From assembly GCA_032718475.1 (NCBI GenBank), contig JAUCBJ010007163.1, forward strand, positions 1 through 64,000: DNA of 64,000 nucleotides, in the 5' to 3' direction. This DNA comes from Nemertoderma westbladi (Eukaryota; Xenacoelomorpha; Nemertodermatida; Nemertodermatidae). Positions within the stretch are counted from its first letter, which is position 1. Every line of letters starts with the position of its first letter. The notes under the pieces are model-generated. The model was not told the DNA's origin. It ran no database searches and worked only from the letters and a program-made list of their open reading frames with translations. The translations under genes were made by a program, and so were the position numbers. Positions 1 through 9,665 of the stretch are shown here, one piece after another.

Positions 1-651
1 CCCCAAACATATCCTTATCAACTTCCGGACATATACGTTAAAGCCGATAGTTTATGTCGAAAAAAACAGTCTATACTGAACAAAGATATTATGGAATATT
101 TGTCGAATTTACCACGGGGTGATTTGGTTATATCGCAACTGGCGCAGTGGTTAAGCGATAGAATCTATAACTTATTAGACTCTGATACTGATACCCAGGT
201 TGAAATCACCGACAACAGTGATCGAGGAGAGAGTAAACTCTCCAAGATAGGTTTCCGTAGATTATGGTTGTATAGTCACCATATATACTCCAAAACTAAG
301 CGTAAGGATATGCTGGATTTGGCGAAGGACCTTGGCCTTACAGGATTCGTGATGCCTGGCAAACCCGGCGTGGTTTGTATTGAGGGAGTTGCCACGGCAA
401 CTGAAGAATTCTGGAAGATTGTTCGATGCTGGACGTGGAAAAAAATAGTTGTAAAACATCGGGAAGTGTATGATAGTGGAGACGGGGATTTATTTACTGG
501 GTTTGAAGAAGTTTCATTTCAACCACGCCATGGCGGTGGTAAGGAATATCATATGGATATGGGGTTGTTTTATAAATATCTCGCGGACCACCAATGTGGC
601 CATCTATTCCAACTATACTTTGGGGTGGAGGGAAAGTCTTCTACTAACTGA
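1..651 (+). CDS. RWDD2: RWD domain-containing protein 2 (RWDD2A/B-like), 3' part
   Basis: The frame is open from the first base of the window, so this is the 3' part of a gene that starts upstream; 216 residues are visible. The first residues read YPYQLPDIYV, the YPxxxP turn typical of RWD domains, followed by the end of that domain. From about residue 85 comes the C-terminal domain of RWDD2 proteins (DUF1115): LWLYSHHIYSKTKRKDMLDL, GFVMPGKPGVVCIEG, and near the end LFQLYFGVEG. The first in-frame ATG (91) lies inside the RWD domain and is not the real start. The molecular role of RWDD2 proteins is poorly known. A or B paralogue cannot be decided. It is one of three host genes seen here and looks intact to its TGA. 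Confidence 0.88.
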   Translation, partial: PQTYPYQLPDIYVKADSLCRKKQSILNKDIMEYLSNLPRGDLVISQLAQWLSDRIYNLLDSDTDTQVEITDNSDRGESKLSKIGFRRLWLYSHHIYSKTKRKDMLDLAKDLGLTGFVMPGKPGVVCIEGVATATEEFWKIVRCWTWKKIVVKHREVYDSGDGDLFTGFEEVSFQPRHGGGKEYHMDMGLFYKYLADHQCGHLFQLYFGVEGKSSTN

Positions 652-778
652 TTGGTTTTGGTCTGCTGTCAATTTATTAACGGTTCGGTTATTTTATTTT
701 CAATGGAAGATTTACATATCATATCGAGAACCTATATTTTATATCTATAGAGAAACTATCTATATGAGTTTGCTTTAC

Positions 779-784
779 AATAAA
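779..784 (+). other. Polyadenylation signal of the RWDD2 gene
   Basis: A canonical AATAAA lies 128 bases after the RWDD2 stop codon, a normal 3' UTR distance. No other canonical hexamer lies between the stop and this one. Confidence 0.6.
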
Positions 785-1819
785 TACTTTTGAATTTATC
801 TTAAAAATACGAAACGACTGGGGTCCCTGCCGCGGCCCTTCCAGCCCCAGCTTGAATATGCCGGGTATTTACCTGGTTTACATACAATGAAATTGAACAC
901 TTAAACCGACATTAAACCCGGTCCCGGCCTCGACAAATATTTTAGACCCGGTCGTTTCTTAGATAAGAAACAAACTACAGATATGAGATTAAATTTAACT
1001 TAATTTAATTGCATATGTCAAGCTGAGAATAGTACACAGTAAAATACACGTTGTGGGGTCTTCGAGCAGCACGTGTTCAAATGTTCAATGACTGAGCAGC
1101 GACTAATTAACAAATTTATGAGAGATTCATAGACCAGTTACAGACAGATCAATATTGTGACATATATTTTTGTTTAATGTTTGATTCAATTAGAGGCACA
1201 AATTAAAAAGGCTACAAATATATAGGGTTGAATAATTAAATTAGTCACCCATTAGGCCTAAAAGGTAGCCAAATATAAGTTGCAATCTATATAAATTTTT
1301 AAATTCAGTAGTGTGCGTGTGTTGTGTATTGATTCCGTAGATTTCATGTTGAAATAGCGTTCATTAATTCAATTTCTATTTAATTATTCAGGCATACTAA
1401 TACACACGTTAAATTAGTTCGTGTGTGTTAAGTGTGTACGATTTGATTGTTTCGTCACGAAACCATTAGGGCACAGAAACTGACGGATTCTTCGCGAATT
1501 TCGCAAACTTCGGAAATTTGTTCTACAATTTTGACTCCTTAAGCAAAAGGGTCCCGAATGAGTTTTTTAACCTTTATTTTTTTGTGATTTTGAGTGCTTT
1601 TTTATATTAGTGAATATTCTAGAACCTTAGTAGATTTTTAATGGTATATAGCTAGTATTTTTTACTAGCTAGTAATTTTTGGAAATTATTTTGGTCATTA
1701 ATATATTCTTCAACAGTTTAACCTGAAATATCATCACATTTTTTATAATTTCAAAATATATTAGCTAGCAAAAAAACACTAGCTATCATAAAAAAACATA
1801 TCTACTAATGTTGTAGAAC
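785..1819. other. Intergenic AT-rich DNA with no recognised gene
   Basis: No coding region is supported here. The part from about 1590 to 1815 carries several CTAGCTAG/TAGCTAGT words set in T-rich DNA. The same style of sequence returns at 4900-5420 inside the neighbouring transposon, which suggests two copies of an AT-rich dispersed repeat. Confidence 0.4.
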
Positions 1820-1822
1820 TTT

Positions 1823-1975
1823 TAGTCCGGCAGCCACGTACCTCTTTTTGGCCTAACCGAAAATTTTTGGACGGATTACATTTTTTGGATGTTTTGGTGT
1901 CTAGGGGTCCCTCTTAACATAAAAAAGTGATTTATGGACTTTGACACCTTGGGCAATTTTTATTAATGACCCGTT
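1823..1975 (+). repeat. Left terminal inverted repeat of the Academ-like element
   Basis: It is imperfectly complementary to 6265-6413. The outer 15 bases agree exactly, and blocks further in agree with small gaps. The inner limit is approximate. Confidence 0.65.
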
Positions 1976-2937
1976 TCTATGGACTACAGAAATTTCTATG
2001 AAAGCTTAGCGATCAGAATGGCGATTAACTGTTAGGCTTGAACTGGTTGTAATTTTGATCGAAAATATGAAAATTTTAGAGAAACTATTGAAGTGTTGCT
2101 ATGGTAACGAAGGCACTACAACTATCGCTGTATCTTTCCAAATGAAAACTACCGGTACTATGCTTAATGATATATTTGTTTTTTGGTTCGTCTGTCCACT
2201 TTGTTAATAATGTTTATCCCTAAATATTATGCACCACATCAATTTTGTGTAGAAGTATGGTTGGCAACAAATACCCGTATTCATGGAAACTACATGAATT
2301 TATTGCGGACATCACATCTGAAGCATTTAAAACCTTGACAGAAAATTATTACCTTAAAATGTATATATAAATCATTTGTCTCCAGCTTGTTTATTTAAGC
2401 ATGACACTTTTTTAATGCTAAAATTTAGTTAATGCATGGCGAATATGGAGACTATGCATTTTATATTATTCATTGTTTGATTATAATATAATATTAGATT
2501 ACGAAATGTTTGCGCATGAATCTTTATTGCAATTGCAGAATTCTGAGCAATCAGTTTGGTTTTTTCTGCAGGTGCACTTCTGCGATTTACAAGGGATTTT
2601 GGAAGAACAGCTACACCGAATTAATTGCAAAATGCATTCCGGAGCTGGTGGTATGCCCTCAGGTATTGCAATCGGGGAAAGTTGATTGTTGGCTATTCTC
2701 CACCCATATTCTCTGGGGTCTACACTAGGTGGTCTAATTTCCATTGTGTTCTTCCACACCATTACTTGCAAATGGGCTCTTTTCACGTTCTCTGTGAAGG
2801 ATTCAGTCGTCGGTGGTATTGTTTGCAGCTTTGCACAGCTGGTGATTGTTTTTTCTGTCCACATCTTTTGTCTTAACTGGCTCATGTTGTCTGAGGCATA
2901 TCTATAGCAGTCAGAAATAAAGTTGGTACATTCCTTT

Positions 2938-3011
2938 AAGACTGTAGATTGCGGTGCTTCCATTTCTCCCAAACAAGACTGTAGATTGCGGTGCTTCCAT
3001 TTCTCCCAAAC
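2938..3011. repeat. 37-bp tandem duplication inside the XPG-like gene
   Basis: Two exact adjacent copies begin AAGACTGTAGATTGCGGTGC, at 2938 and 2975. Because 37 is not a multiple of 3, the duplication breaks the reading frame. Confidence 0.9.
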
Positions 3012-3637
3012 AAGAAAGAGTGAGTCCTTTCTCCAAAGCCTTGATGACTTTAGCTTTGCCAATCCCAAACATACTCGCAACCGTGTCACACCCAGATGAA
3101 GCATGGCCTCCCAAAAGATTTCCTATGATACCACGATGCATTTTTACTGTTTCTCCCACGTCTATCACTGCGGTACGGTTTTTTATCGGGGATTTTATGA
3201 AAATTGAATTGGTTATACTTTCCCTCAAATAAAAATGTAATAATAGAACAAATACATCGGTATCGTCTGAGATAATGGCTATGCCTGCAGATGTTTTTTT
3301 GCACAAAGAAATTGCCTGATGGACCAATATAACATCTGCCCCTTCATGATATATCTCAATGTCTTTCCGCTCACTATGGACGCCAATGGAACTTATTTCG
3401 AATGGTACAGAATTTTGCCCGGTAACAACAAGAATGTTAGAGGAGTTTTCACTATGCAACTTTAAATTCGTCTTTAGTGCTTGACATATCATTTGTATGA
3501 TTTGTTTCTTGTTAAAGGTTACAGTTAGAAGAACGTCCTTCGATGGGAGCTTCAGATTTCCTTGAAGGTTATATTTTCTACTTCCTGTGCTAACTCGCTT
3601 GCTTCTAGTAGCTGCCTTTGCACTTAAGTCATAGTAT

Positions 3638-3857
3638 CTGTAAAACATATTTGAATTGAGGGATATGATATTCATTACTGTTAAAAAGTCAGTTTTATTC
3701 GTTGTAAAAGATCACATATCATTGTGTTAAAATTTCAGAATAGTAGCTATATAAATAAAAAAGTAGATTTGTGTAATGGTCCCCTGAATATTGTTATAGA
3801 TTAATATTGTGTTCTATTGTACTTTTTTTATAATAAAAACTTTGATCACTTACTTAC
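3638..3857 (-). other. Intron of the XPG-like transposon gene
   Basis: The donor reads TTTGACAG/GTAAGT and the acceptor TTTTACAG/ATACTAT on the minus strand. Removing these 220 bases keeps the frame and joins the two halves of the nuclease domain. Confidence 0.75.
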
Positions 3858-4261
3858 CTGTCAAAAACTAAGTACACATTACTTTTCTTCAGCATATTTC
3901 CCACATACTTCAAAAAAGATGCAATAAAATCACCTACAGTCCCGTTTGTTGGCCAGGGTACCACCCACAGAACTGCTGACGCATCAACTACTTGGTAAGA
4001 AATATCCACTGTAATTTCAGGTATCTCAACTTTCAATCGGTTCTTTAAGTCACATTTAGAAGCAGCTGGACGCATATCTCCATTTTCCAGAAACATTGAG
4101 AGTGGCACTGAAGACAGTTCATAAGAGAGTAGTGTTTCTCGTTTAATTGATATCCTGCTACTCTCTTGTAATGCAATATACCGCGAGTAGATCAACTCTG
4201 TATTAAATAGTTTTTTATCGCCCAATTTAATATGATGTTTACTTTCCTCCATTGTAGTCAC

Positions 4262-4863
4262 CTGGAGTTATAAATAAATGTTTTTATTATGTATTCTTTG
4301 GCACTAAATGGAATATGGGTTTAGTTATGGATATTTAGATGAATAAATGTTAAAGAGCAGAAATCAACTCTCCCGCTACAGATAGGTGATGTTAGGGGGG
4401 AGGGGTTGTACTCTTTACGCAGACAAAATTTAAACCTCGGAAGAAAATCTTCACAATCACAATTAATGGTAAAAAAGAAGCATCAGGTTCAGGCATGAAC
4501 ATGCAACCTGTGACTCTCCCTTATTTGTTTCGGTAGACTAGCGTACCTTTGTTTCCTGTTCCTTTCCCTTACTGTAATTGCTTTTTGTCCTTGTTCTTCT
4601 TTTACCATTATAATTACAACTATCTGCGTCTCCGCTACCATTATATTTACTACAACAATCAAAGTCTGCCGTCCTTTTCATATTTCTGAACGAGCAGCCA
4701 AAAATGGCCTCAATTGCTCAATTGTCACGTTTTTCTCATCAGGTGCAACAAATTTGCTATCTAGTGTGCTACTGTGCCATGGGTGGCCATATATTACCAC
4801 ATTTTAACATGGTATAGCCTATCGTCTCTTAATTATACTTGATATACACACTTTAGTACTACT
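4262..4863. other. Non-coding right part of the Academ-like element
   Basis: I see no coding region. It presumably holds the 5' end and promoter of the minus-strand nuclease gene. No clear promoter motif can be pointed to. Confidence 0.35.
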
Positions 4864-5198
4864 GTAGTATGTGTACACATAAACGAGTTTTTGCTTCTAT
4901 AGCTAGTTTTTGGTACTTTTTATTTTAGAAATATGCGCTTTTAGCTATTGTTATGTAAAAAAATGATGTTCTAGAACACATATTTTTTGTTTTAGAACAT
5001 GTTGTTTAAATTGACTAATTTTATTAGAAATTATTTGTTATGTGTATTACATTGTTTAATTACCTATAAACATTAAACGCTACCGATTTCAATGCATGCT
5101 AGCGATTTTGAAAGTTCGCTATTATTTTTTGAAAAAGCAACTTTAAGAACTAGCTACTACAAAACAAAATAACGTTTATGGGTACACATACTATCTAC
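4864..5198. repeat. MITE-like inverted-repeat unit nested in the Academ-like element
   Basis: GTAGTATGTGTACACATAAACG at the left is matched by its near reverse complement at 5171-5198. Similarity continues inward through a TAGCTAGTT word on both arms. The centre is AT-rich and non-coding. It looks like a short foldback element, but its exact ends and target duplication are unclear. Confidence 0.45.
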
Positions 5199-6264
5199 AT
5201 ATTTTTTACTAGCTATTTTTAAGCAGTTTTTTAGCATATGACAATGTTCTAGAACATGTCCCGCGGCAAAAAAATATATAAATTTTTTTATGGTATCTAG
5301 TATATTTTTTGTCTAGCTAGTGTTTTAAAAAAAATTTACTACCTATTTTTAAGCGCAGTTTTATTTTTTTTCAAAAAATAAAAGATGCAGTATGACATTC
5401 TAGAATATTTTGTTAATTGCAAAGTAAAAAACTGTCACTAAACAATAACACGAATTGAAAAGAGTAAATGAAAAGATGGAAGAAATCCATTCATGGAGAT
5501 AATAAAGAAATAACAGCAACCTACCCTGTTGATTAAATCATACTGTTTAAATATTTATATGGTTAAATATAAATATCTTGAAACATGGTAACAATGGTTT
5601 ATGTTATAAAAATGTAGTGTTATACGGAACTGTGACTCAAAGTATGTAGTACCCAACTCAAAATTTGGTATATATAAATATTATTATATCGTACTTTTGA
5701 AATATGGAACACTGGAACATACAGTAAAATCCACTCTAATCTACTTTGCTAAGGTACTTCTGCACTTTATTATCTGTACTATCCCTTACGGTATCGATTT
5801 ATGAGACGGGTACAATAAAAAGAGATGCACAGTACAGTAGAAAGGAGCTAAACTGGAAATAACAAATATAGTTACCGTAGAAACATCAGCTGAATATTAT
5901 AATCGCTGAAATTTGTAATCTTTAATAATTATGTTAACACTCAAACATGTCAGGTTAGGAAATATATATCAGTCCAATTTAGATTCTTAACCTTGTCTAA
6001 AGTTACAGAAAGGCCACGCTAATAAAATAAACCTAATTTATCTAACTTTCCTGCATATTCTTGTAACTAATGGTATAATTAAAGGCGATTGAAATCGCAA
6101 CACTAAACTTTAATGCCGTCTCCATAGCAACAGGATCTAAAAATCAGACTAAAAAAGATTGTCATTATTTCGTAGATTAACTAAATTGACTTTGTAGCAG
6201 ATTTTAATCCATTATGACGTGCTGTTTTGCAGTTGCTATGCTTTAAATGAGAATTACGTGGTCC
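5199..6264. other. Non-coding interior of the Academ-like element
   Basis: This is AT-rich DNA with CTAGCTAG words up to about 5420 and nothing recognisable after that up to the right terminal repeat. Confidence 0.35.
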
Positions 6265-6413
6265 TTAGCAACTAGGTCGTTATTTCAAAATGCCCAAAGT
6301 CAAAAATGTTATAATCGCCATTTCCTCATTAAGTGGGACCTATAGAACTCAAAACATCAAAAAAATTGAATCCGTCCAAAAAATTTCGGTATACCTTTGT
6401 GGCTGCCGGACTA
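6265..6413 (-). repeat. Right terminal inverted repeat of the Academ-like element
   Basis: Its reverse complement begins TAGTCCGGCAGCCAC and follows the left arm (1823-1975) with small gaps. Confidence 0.65.
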
Positions 6414-6522
6414 TTTCACCAATACCAAAAAAATTAAAAAACTCTAAAAAAGGATTGGTGAAAATGGCTGGGGTGTCGACAGGGCGAAGTAGGGACCGTG
6501 TTGCTTAACCCCATAGAGCCTA

Positions 6523-6577
6523 ATGACGTCCACTGCACGTCACAATGGACAGCACGAAGACGTGCAGTGGACGTCAT
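6523..6577. repeat. Perfect 18-bp hairpin
   Basis: ATGACGTCCACTGCACGT (6523-6540) pairs exactly with 6560-6577 around a 19-base loop. Each arm contains TGACGT, a CREB-like half palindrome. Confidence 0.9.
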
Positions 6578-6753
6578 GCTGGAATACATGTTTTATTGGA
6601 AGGCTCTTGGAGTAGGTATACTGGTGGATAGTATTAATGACATTTATTGCTCTTCATGGCAAAAAATCCATTCTGTACTGTAGATAGGCTGTATTGTAGA
6701 CTGTATTATTAGTGTTAGGTATATGGCGTAATGTCAACCACAGTACAGTAGTT

Positions 6754-7290
6754 CAGACTGACAGAGAGACCGACAGACAGGCAGACTCGATTTATGTAAA
6801 CGTGTAAACTGACATCAGAAATAAAATCAGCAACCCTTAAAACCCCCATAGCGAGAATGTTGGTTAGTTAGTATAATTTCTTAAGTTTTCACAGACTGAC
6901 TGACAGAAAGACCGACAGCCAGGCAGACTAGATTTTTTTAAACGTGAAACTGACATCTGAAATAAAATCAGCACCCATTAAAACCCCCATAACGAGAATG
7001 TTAGTTAGTTTGTATTATTTTTTAAGTTTTGACAGACTGACTGACTGACAGAAAGACCGACAAACAGACAGACTAGATTTATGTAAACCTGAAAACTGAC
7101 ATCAGAAATGAAATCAGCACCTCTTAAAACCCCCATAGCGAGAATGTTAGTTAATTTGAATTCTCTTTTATGTTTTGACAGACTGACTGGCAGAATGACC
7201 GACAGACAGACAGACTAGATTTATGTAAACGTGAAAACTGACATCAGAAATGTAATCAACACTCTTTAAAACCCCCATAGCGAGAATGTT
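6754..7290. repeat. Tandem array of four ~138-146-bp units
   Basis: Units begin at 6754, 6892, 7033 and 7179 with CAGACTGAC followed by GACAGA-rich DNA. Each contains AACTGACATC and ends in AAAACCCCCATAGCGAGAAT or a close variant. The last unit is shorter, and unit length varies with extra CTGA steps. Confidence 0.85.
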
Positions 7291-7950
7291 AGCGACAAGT
7301 TTTAATGATTAACCATATTTCGTAAGATATATTTTAAAACAATTATTTATTAATAATGCAATAACTGAATAACCAGATAACGGAAAGACAAACCGAATTG
7401 AAACTTTTAATTACTAATAATAATTGTGGTGAGAGGTGATGGAAATCAAGAATATATGTTATGTTATGGAGCACGCGTTGGTAGGCACAGGAAAATGAAT
7501 TGATGTCTGTTGAGATGTATTGAAGGAGCACTATTCCTTCTACTGGTCTACTATGTCCTTGTGTACTAGCCTAGGCACTGGCTTGGTCAATTACTTTAGC
7601 TTGCAATGTTAGTAATGTACAACTTCACGAAATATTATTGGGCACGGCTGCCCTTGCCATGCCTTAGGCTCTATGGGGGAGAATGGAATCAGCGTATGAA
7701 TTTACAATGTTAATTATGTTTAAATCAATGAAAAATACATTTATTAACGCAAATCACTTGAAAAAATAAAAAACTATAATGGAATGGGGTACATGGATTC
7801 CAGATATCTAATTTCTGTGCAAAATAACTTTAATCGTATGGTGCTAAATAATTAATTTCCATGGAGAGACCGTTCAAAATGACTCAACCATACAATTTAG
7901 CTGAAGATATTAACTTCGATTATGGCTTCCGACATTTATGGCTTCCGACA

Positions 7951-7990
7951 CACGTACACACACACACCCCCACACACACACACACACACA
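7951..7990. repeat. CA/TG microsatellite
   Basis: An interrupted (CA)n run with one CCCC interruption. Confidence 0.9.
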
Positions 7991-8282
7991 GACTTTTGAA
8001 AAACGGCCAGAGTATAATTATATCAGTTCGCTGATGGCTCGCCATACGTGTCTCGCCCCACATACTTACAGAAAGGGAACAAAAATAAATAGTGCGCACA
8101 GTACGTACATATAAAGAACCAGAAGTCCTATATGCTACCGGTATGAAACAAAAGAAAACTCTCCGACCCCAACCCCCCATTGGCTGAAATATGGGCTAGA
8201 TTTGAGTTACCTATGTGAGAACTCAATGTGTTAATTTTGCCTATATATACAATCACAATACTACACGCACATATGTGAAGGA

Positions 8283-8288
8283 TTTATT
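8283..8288 (-). other. Candidate polyadenylation signal of the DMAC2-like gene
   Basis: TTTATT on the plus strand (AATAAA on the minus strand) lies about 190 bases past the stop codon at 8479. Confidence 0.4.
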
Positions 8289-8478
8289 AACTTTTAAATA
8301 AATATGAAACTATTAGAATGAATGAGATTTGTCAAACTTAATGTTTGAGATCACATCACAATGAATAGCCTGTGTTGATTAGGTAATTAATTTAAATATT
8401 TATATATTTATAATTACACTAGCCACAAATTAGGAAATAACTAATACAAAGTAAAGTAAAAATAATTCGAAATTACCG

Positions 8479-9288
8479 TTAACTCGCTTTAATTTCTCTA
8501 TCTGATTCTAATTGTGTTTCTTTATCTTCTTCTGCTTGTCGGTCTAACAGTAAGTTCTGCGCCCTACTAGCGTTGATACGCAACTGAGTGAGTTGTACTG
8601 CTGTTTCAGATAACAGCATCCTGGGTTCATCCAACACAGTCCGGTATTCTACGGCGAGGTACGGCAAGCAATCCAAGAGTTTATCGTTAAGTTTCTCTAG
8701 AACGCTCTGTTTCACCAACGGGAGGTGTTCGAGATACAATATCTCAAGGCGATGAAGTTTATGCAACGAAGTGAGACTTCCAACATCCAACTGTTTGCAT
8801 TCGCTCAAATCCAAAACGGTCAAAGAATTCCTGAGGCAAACAAGACGATCCACGCAGAATGAATCGATTAAACGGCAGCCTCTGAAACTCAGATACTGCA
8901 GCATCGGCATGTGGGATAGAAAGCGAAGGTCCCGGTATGAAATGTCCTTCCCGGACAAATCAATCCCCTCTAGGAATATCCTCCGCCTGTCCTCTGGACG
9001 ATTGACTCTAGCTTTTAGGTGGTTTGCTAGTCGCCATGGGCCGACGGGCCCCTGGAACCAGGTGTCGTTACCTACGAACTTTACTCGGCCCCCGAGTTTG
9101 AGGTAAACTGAAGCCGCGTAGATTTGGAAGCCAAACACACGGATTCCTTCCACGTCCCGTTGTTTGGCGTGGAACAGCGTTCGTTCCAATAGTAAGTCGC
9201 TTAGGATGACGTAGCGTCTAACTGTGAACTGTTCGGATATGATCGGAAACTTTGTTGATTTACGCAAAAGGCGATTCATTATGATCAC
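8479..9288 (-). CDS. DMAC2: DMAC2-like mitochondrial leucine-rich-repeat protein (ATP synthase subunit s family)
   Basis: The 269-residue ORF is close to DMAC2 in length (about 257 in human). The N-terminus is rich in Arg and Lys and poor in acidic residues (MNRLLRKSTKF), as expected for a mitochondrial targeting sequence. The second Met at 9279 is the likelier start. Residues ~65-85 (GGRVKFVGNDTWF) match the motif before the repeats in this family. Irregular leucine-rich repeats follow: LEGIDLSGKDISY, LQYLSFRGCRLIDSFC, LTVLDLSECKQLDVG and LEILYLEHLP. DMAC2 acts in assembly of the distal membrane arm of respiratory complex I; its paralogue DMAC2L is the ATP synthase coupling factor B. The C-terminal ~50 residues are charged and helical in style. 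The gene appears intronless and intact. DMAC2L is the main alternative. Confidence 0.78.
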   Translation of the reverse strand: MIIMNRLLRKSTKFPIISEQFTVRRYVILSDLLLERTLFHAKQRDVEGIRVFGFQIYAASVYLKLGGRVKFVGNDTWFQGPVGPWRLANHLKARVNRPEDRRRIFLEGIDLSGKDISYRDLRFLSHMPMLQYLSFRGCRLIDSFCVDRLVCLRNSLTVLDLSECKQLDVGSLTSLHKLHRLEILYLEHLPLVKQSVLEKLNDKLLDCLPYLAVEYRTVLDEPRMLLSETAVQLTQLRINASRAQNLLLDRQAEEDKETQLESDREIKAS

Positions 9289-9455
9289 GAAATCAGCTGA
9301 TATTTATTGATCAAGTAAATACTGAATTATACGTACTTGTCATATCTGGTTGCAGGAGGGGACAGCGCAGAGGGCAATGATGATGTCCGCTGGATTCTCT
9401 AGGCCTAGGCCTTTCGATATCCAACTCCAAATCAGCTAAGTACAGAAGTACAGAG

Positions 9456-9495
9456 GTACGGTACCGGTACCGGTACCGGTACCGGTACCGGTACC
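9456..9495. repeat. Hexamer microsatellite (CGGTAC)n
   Basis: About six perfect GGTACC/CGGTAC units lie upstream of the DMAC2-like gene. The palindrome ACCGGT is also scattered through the BEL-1 leaders elsewhere in the window. Confidence 0.95.
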
Positions 9496-9517
9496 ATCTG
9501 ACCATATTTCCAATGGC

Positions 9518-9645
9518 AGTGCTTTTTTATGTCCTTTTATTTGACTTTTTTTGTCCTCCTTTTTTTACGAATTGTGTATAATGACTTTTGTTGTCCCTTT
9601 ATTAATGACTTTTGTTGTCCTTTTAATGACTTTTTATGTATGTAT
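9518..9645. repeat. Degenerate short tandem repeat, TGACTTTTGTTGTCC type
   Basis: Four to five imperfect units contain (A)TGACTTTTKTTGTCC with variable T runs. Confidence 0.6.
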
Positions 9646-9665
9646 TTCGGGTAAATCTTTTCGAC

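Larger units (their letters stand above)
2499..4261 (-). pseudogene. FEN1/XPG-like nuclease with C-terminal CXC-like cysteine motif (transposon gene)
   Basis: Two exons are visible. Exon 1 (4261-3858) ends in NVYLVFDR, like the first acidic strand of PIN/FEN1 nucleases. Exon 2 (3637 downward) carries AIISDDTDVFVLLLHFY, a second acidic cluster, then GCDTVASMFGIGKAKVIKAL, which looks like the helix-hairpin-helix of FEN1/XPG proteins. The last ~40 residues are cysteine-rich (CSCSSKIPCKSQKCTC, then CSEFCNC), resembling tesmin/TSO1 CXC motifs. The two exons agree in phase across the intron. A 37-bp tandem duplication at 2938-3011 shifts the frame, so the C-terminal part (to 2499) is read in a different frame from the nuclease core, and the gene is probably dead. 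A likely acceptor (CCAG) just before 4261 hints at a further 5' exon. It belongs to an abundant family in marine invertebrate genomes. Confidence 0.7.
1823..6413 (-). mobile_element. Academ-like DNA transposon, decayed
   Basis: The left end (TAGTCCGGCAGCCAC from 1823) is matched in inverted orientation by the right end (to 6413). Similarity continues inward for roughly 150 bases: both arms hold TTTTTGGACGGATT, then GATGTTTTG, then a GACTTTG/GGGCA stretch. Each end is flanked by TTT (1820-1822 and 6414-6416), which could be a 3-bp target duplication but is low-complexity. The only gene inside, on the minus strand, encodes an XPG/FEN1-like nuclease with a cysteine-rich tail. Academ transposons are known for XPG-type nuclease proteins, and one animal lineage lacks the helicase; none is seen here. 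The family name is an inference from gene content. Confidence 0.6.
6509..7679. mobile_element. Non-autonomous element with 15-bp terminal inverted repeats
   Basis: CCCCATAGAGCCTAA (6509-6523) is exactly reverse-complementary to 7664-7678. On the left the repeat follows TTAA (6505-6508), and a second inverted repeat lies directly inside. Both features recall piggyBac-type ends, but TTAA is absent on the right, so the class is uncertain. No protein is encoded. The interior holds a tandem array and unassigned AT-rich DNA. Confidence 0.45.
7680..8478. other. Intergenic DNA, partly the 3' UTR of the DMAC2-like gene
   Basis: No coding region is supported. It contains a CA microsatellite at 7951-7990. 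The part next to 8479 is probably the 3' UTR of the minus-strand gene. Confidence 0.4.

Noticed and set aside
6290-6683. Two short plus-strand ORFs at 6290-6508 and 6498-6683
   Set aside because: They run through terminal inverted repeats and a hairpin and have no protein features.
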